Shown: piece by piece, positions 63,446 through 64,000 of the stretch | How the letters are laid out: each line of letters starts with the position of its first letter | How positions within the stretch are numbered: the first letter of the stretch is position 1 | Assembly (NCBI GenBank): GCA_028280485.1 | Contig: JANQLS010000055.1 | Coordinates: 34,360-98,359 of the forward strand | Direction of reading: 5' to 3' | Origin: Planctomycetota bacterium | GTDB taxonomy: Bacteria > Planctomycetota > UBA8108 > JACQVS01 | Length of the DNA: 64,000 bases | The notes under the pieces: generated by a model | Databases searched by the model: none | Seen by the model: only the letters and a program-made list of their open reading frames with translations | What the model was told of the DNA's origin: nothing | Translations under genes and position numbers: made by a program

Positions 63446-64000
63446 CTAATGAAATTGATCCTCGTAGAAATCCGGGAAGAAACGCTGAGCTTCGTAAAGA
63501 TTATGACTCTGACAAAGAGCCCTTAAGTTTTCTGGGTCATTCGATCCTCCCAGAGCCCAGGGAATCACATGATCAATTTGAAGGTGAGTTCGTTGACAAC
63601 AACGTCTCCCTGTATCGGATTGATATTCACATTGATAGTTTGCTCTTTGAAGAACAACCTCCCTCGTTTTGTCTGGAATATAACGAGATCTTACTTTCGG
63701 TTTACTCGGTTTTACTTTCTTGACTGGCTTTGTCTTAGGAGAGACTTTTTTCTTCTCTTGCCTCTTCCTCCTTCGTTCGAGTTTTCTTTGAGGATCTTTT
63801 TTATCCAACGCGAGCTCTAAGGCTTTATCGATGACCTCTTCTAAATTGCCTTGAGGGTTATCGACTCCCAAGATTTCAGCTAAGCGCTCAATCTTCCCTT
63901 TAAATCCCTCACCCGCAGAGAATCTAAAATTATAGATTTCTTCCTGAGCGGGCTCTACTTCACTCTTCTTCTCGATTGATGTAACTTCAACATCTAAAGA
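63446..64000 (-). CDS. HNH endonuclease (C-terminal 184 residues, start outside window)
   Basis: The minus-strand frame is open to the window edge: 43 more codons upstream of the apparent TTG start encode IYNFRFSAGEGFKGKIERLA, which belongs to the same protein, so the gene starts beyond 64000. After a helical segment (NLEEVIDKALELALDKK) and a very basic linker (KKKVSPKTKPVKKVKPSKPK), the HNH domain follows: VVLQRANYQCEYQSDTGRRC, LQIDHVIPWALGGSNDPENL and RALCQSHNLYEAQRFF, with the HxxP, Asn and final His of the fold. Proteins with this layout are common in planctomycetes and myxobacteria; whether this one is mobile or defensive is not known. Confidence 0.85.
   Translation of the reverse strand, partial: SLDVEVTSIEKKSEVEPAQEEIYNFRFSAGEGFKGKIERLAEILGVDNPQGNLEEVIDKALELALDKKDPQRKLERRRKRQEKKKVSPKTKPVKKVKPSKPKVRSRYIPDKTREVVLQRANYQCEYQSDTGRRCCQRTHLQIDHVIPWALGGSNDPENLRALCQSHNLYEAQRFFPDFYEDQFH

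Noticed and set aside
63446..63871. The HNH gene as a complete 141-residue protein starting at TTG.
   Set aside because: The frame continues upstream to the window edge with family-like sequence, so the start is outside.

Overview
This window looks like the chromosome of a planctomycete-like (Planctomycetota) bacterium. The evidence is: secreted proteins that combine cohesin-like beta-sandwiches with C-terminal dockerin (paired EF-hand) modules ending in the Pro/Asp/Cys-rich tails familiar from marine planctomycetes; 'GCCCGAAGC..TAGCGAGGG' palindromes of a kind I recall from planctomycete genomes; a type-Z zinc S14; a spd/mitochondrial-flavoured EF-G; and low-complexity acidic or Gly-rich extensions on housekeeping proteins. 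The phylum call is by family resemblance only. No tRNA, rRNA, CRISPR array, transposase or prophage gene is visible.

Region 1 (1-24.3 kb, all +) is a fused str-S10-spc-alpha ribosomal super-cluster: the rpoC 3' end, rpsL, rpsG, fusA, then (without tuf) rpsJ, rplC, rplD, rplW, rplB, rpsS, rplV, rpsC, rplP, rpmC, rpsQ, rplN, rplX, rplE, rpsN, rpsH, rplF, rplR, rpsE, rplO, secY, map, rpmJ, rpsM, rpsK, rpsD, rpoA, rplQ. The genes usually expected as tuf, rpmD, adk and infA are absent from their normal slots. The cluster is unusually loose. Gaps of 150-950 bp are filled by several families of palindromic repeats, including a four-hairpin cassette in four copies whose stems covary. Ribosomal protein L3 carries an insert of about 130 residues with a segment resembling the beta-barrel hybrid motif of RNA polymerase beta', and S5 has an acidic plus RGG-type N-terminal extension of about 130 residues. 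A consensus promoter and a leader of about 470 nt precede rpsJ, and an intrinsic terminator follows rplQ.

Region 2 (24.3-30.9 kb) holds a secreted parvulin-type foldase, two adjacent lipoproteins (an alpha/beta-hydrolase-like protein and a putative toroid protein), copies of a TIR-bearing repeat of about 180 bp, and 2.1 kb of gene-free AT-rich DNA.

Region 3 (31-52.7 kb) is the accessory highlight. Seven secreted paralogues fall into two families (order A-B-B-A-B-B-B); each joins one to three cohesin-like domains to its own dockerin. They are followed by a 2372-residue lipoprotein with Ig-like, FG-GAP-like, cohesin-like and IPT/TIG domains and a dockerin. I infer a self-assembling extracellular scaffold or coat that lacks any enzyme, anchored by the large lipoprotein.

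Region 4 (52.7-64 kb) returns to housekeeping: metallophosphoesterase-yidC-mnmE in a tight operon, nrdR, an SMC protein with an acidic insert of about 110 residues, a repeat-rich gap, and an HNH-nuclease gene on the minus strand running off the window.
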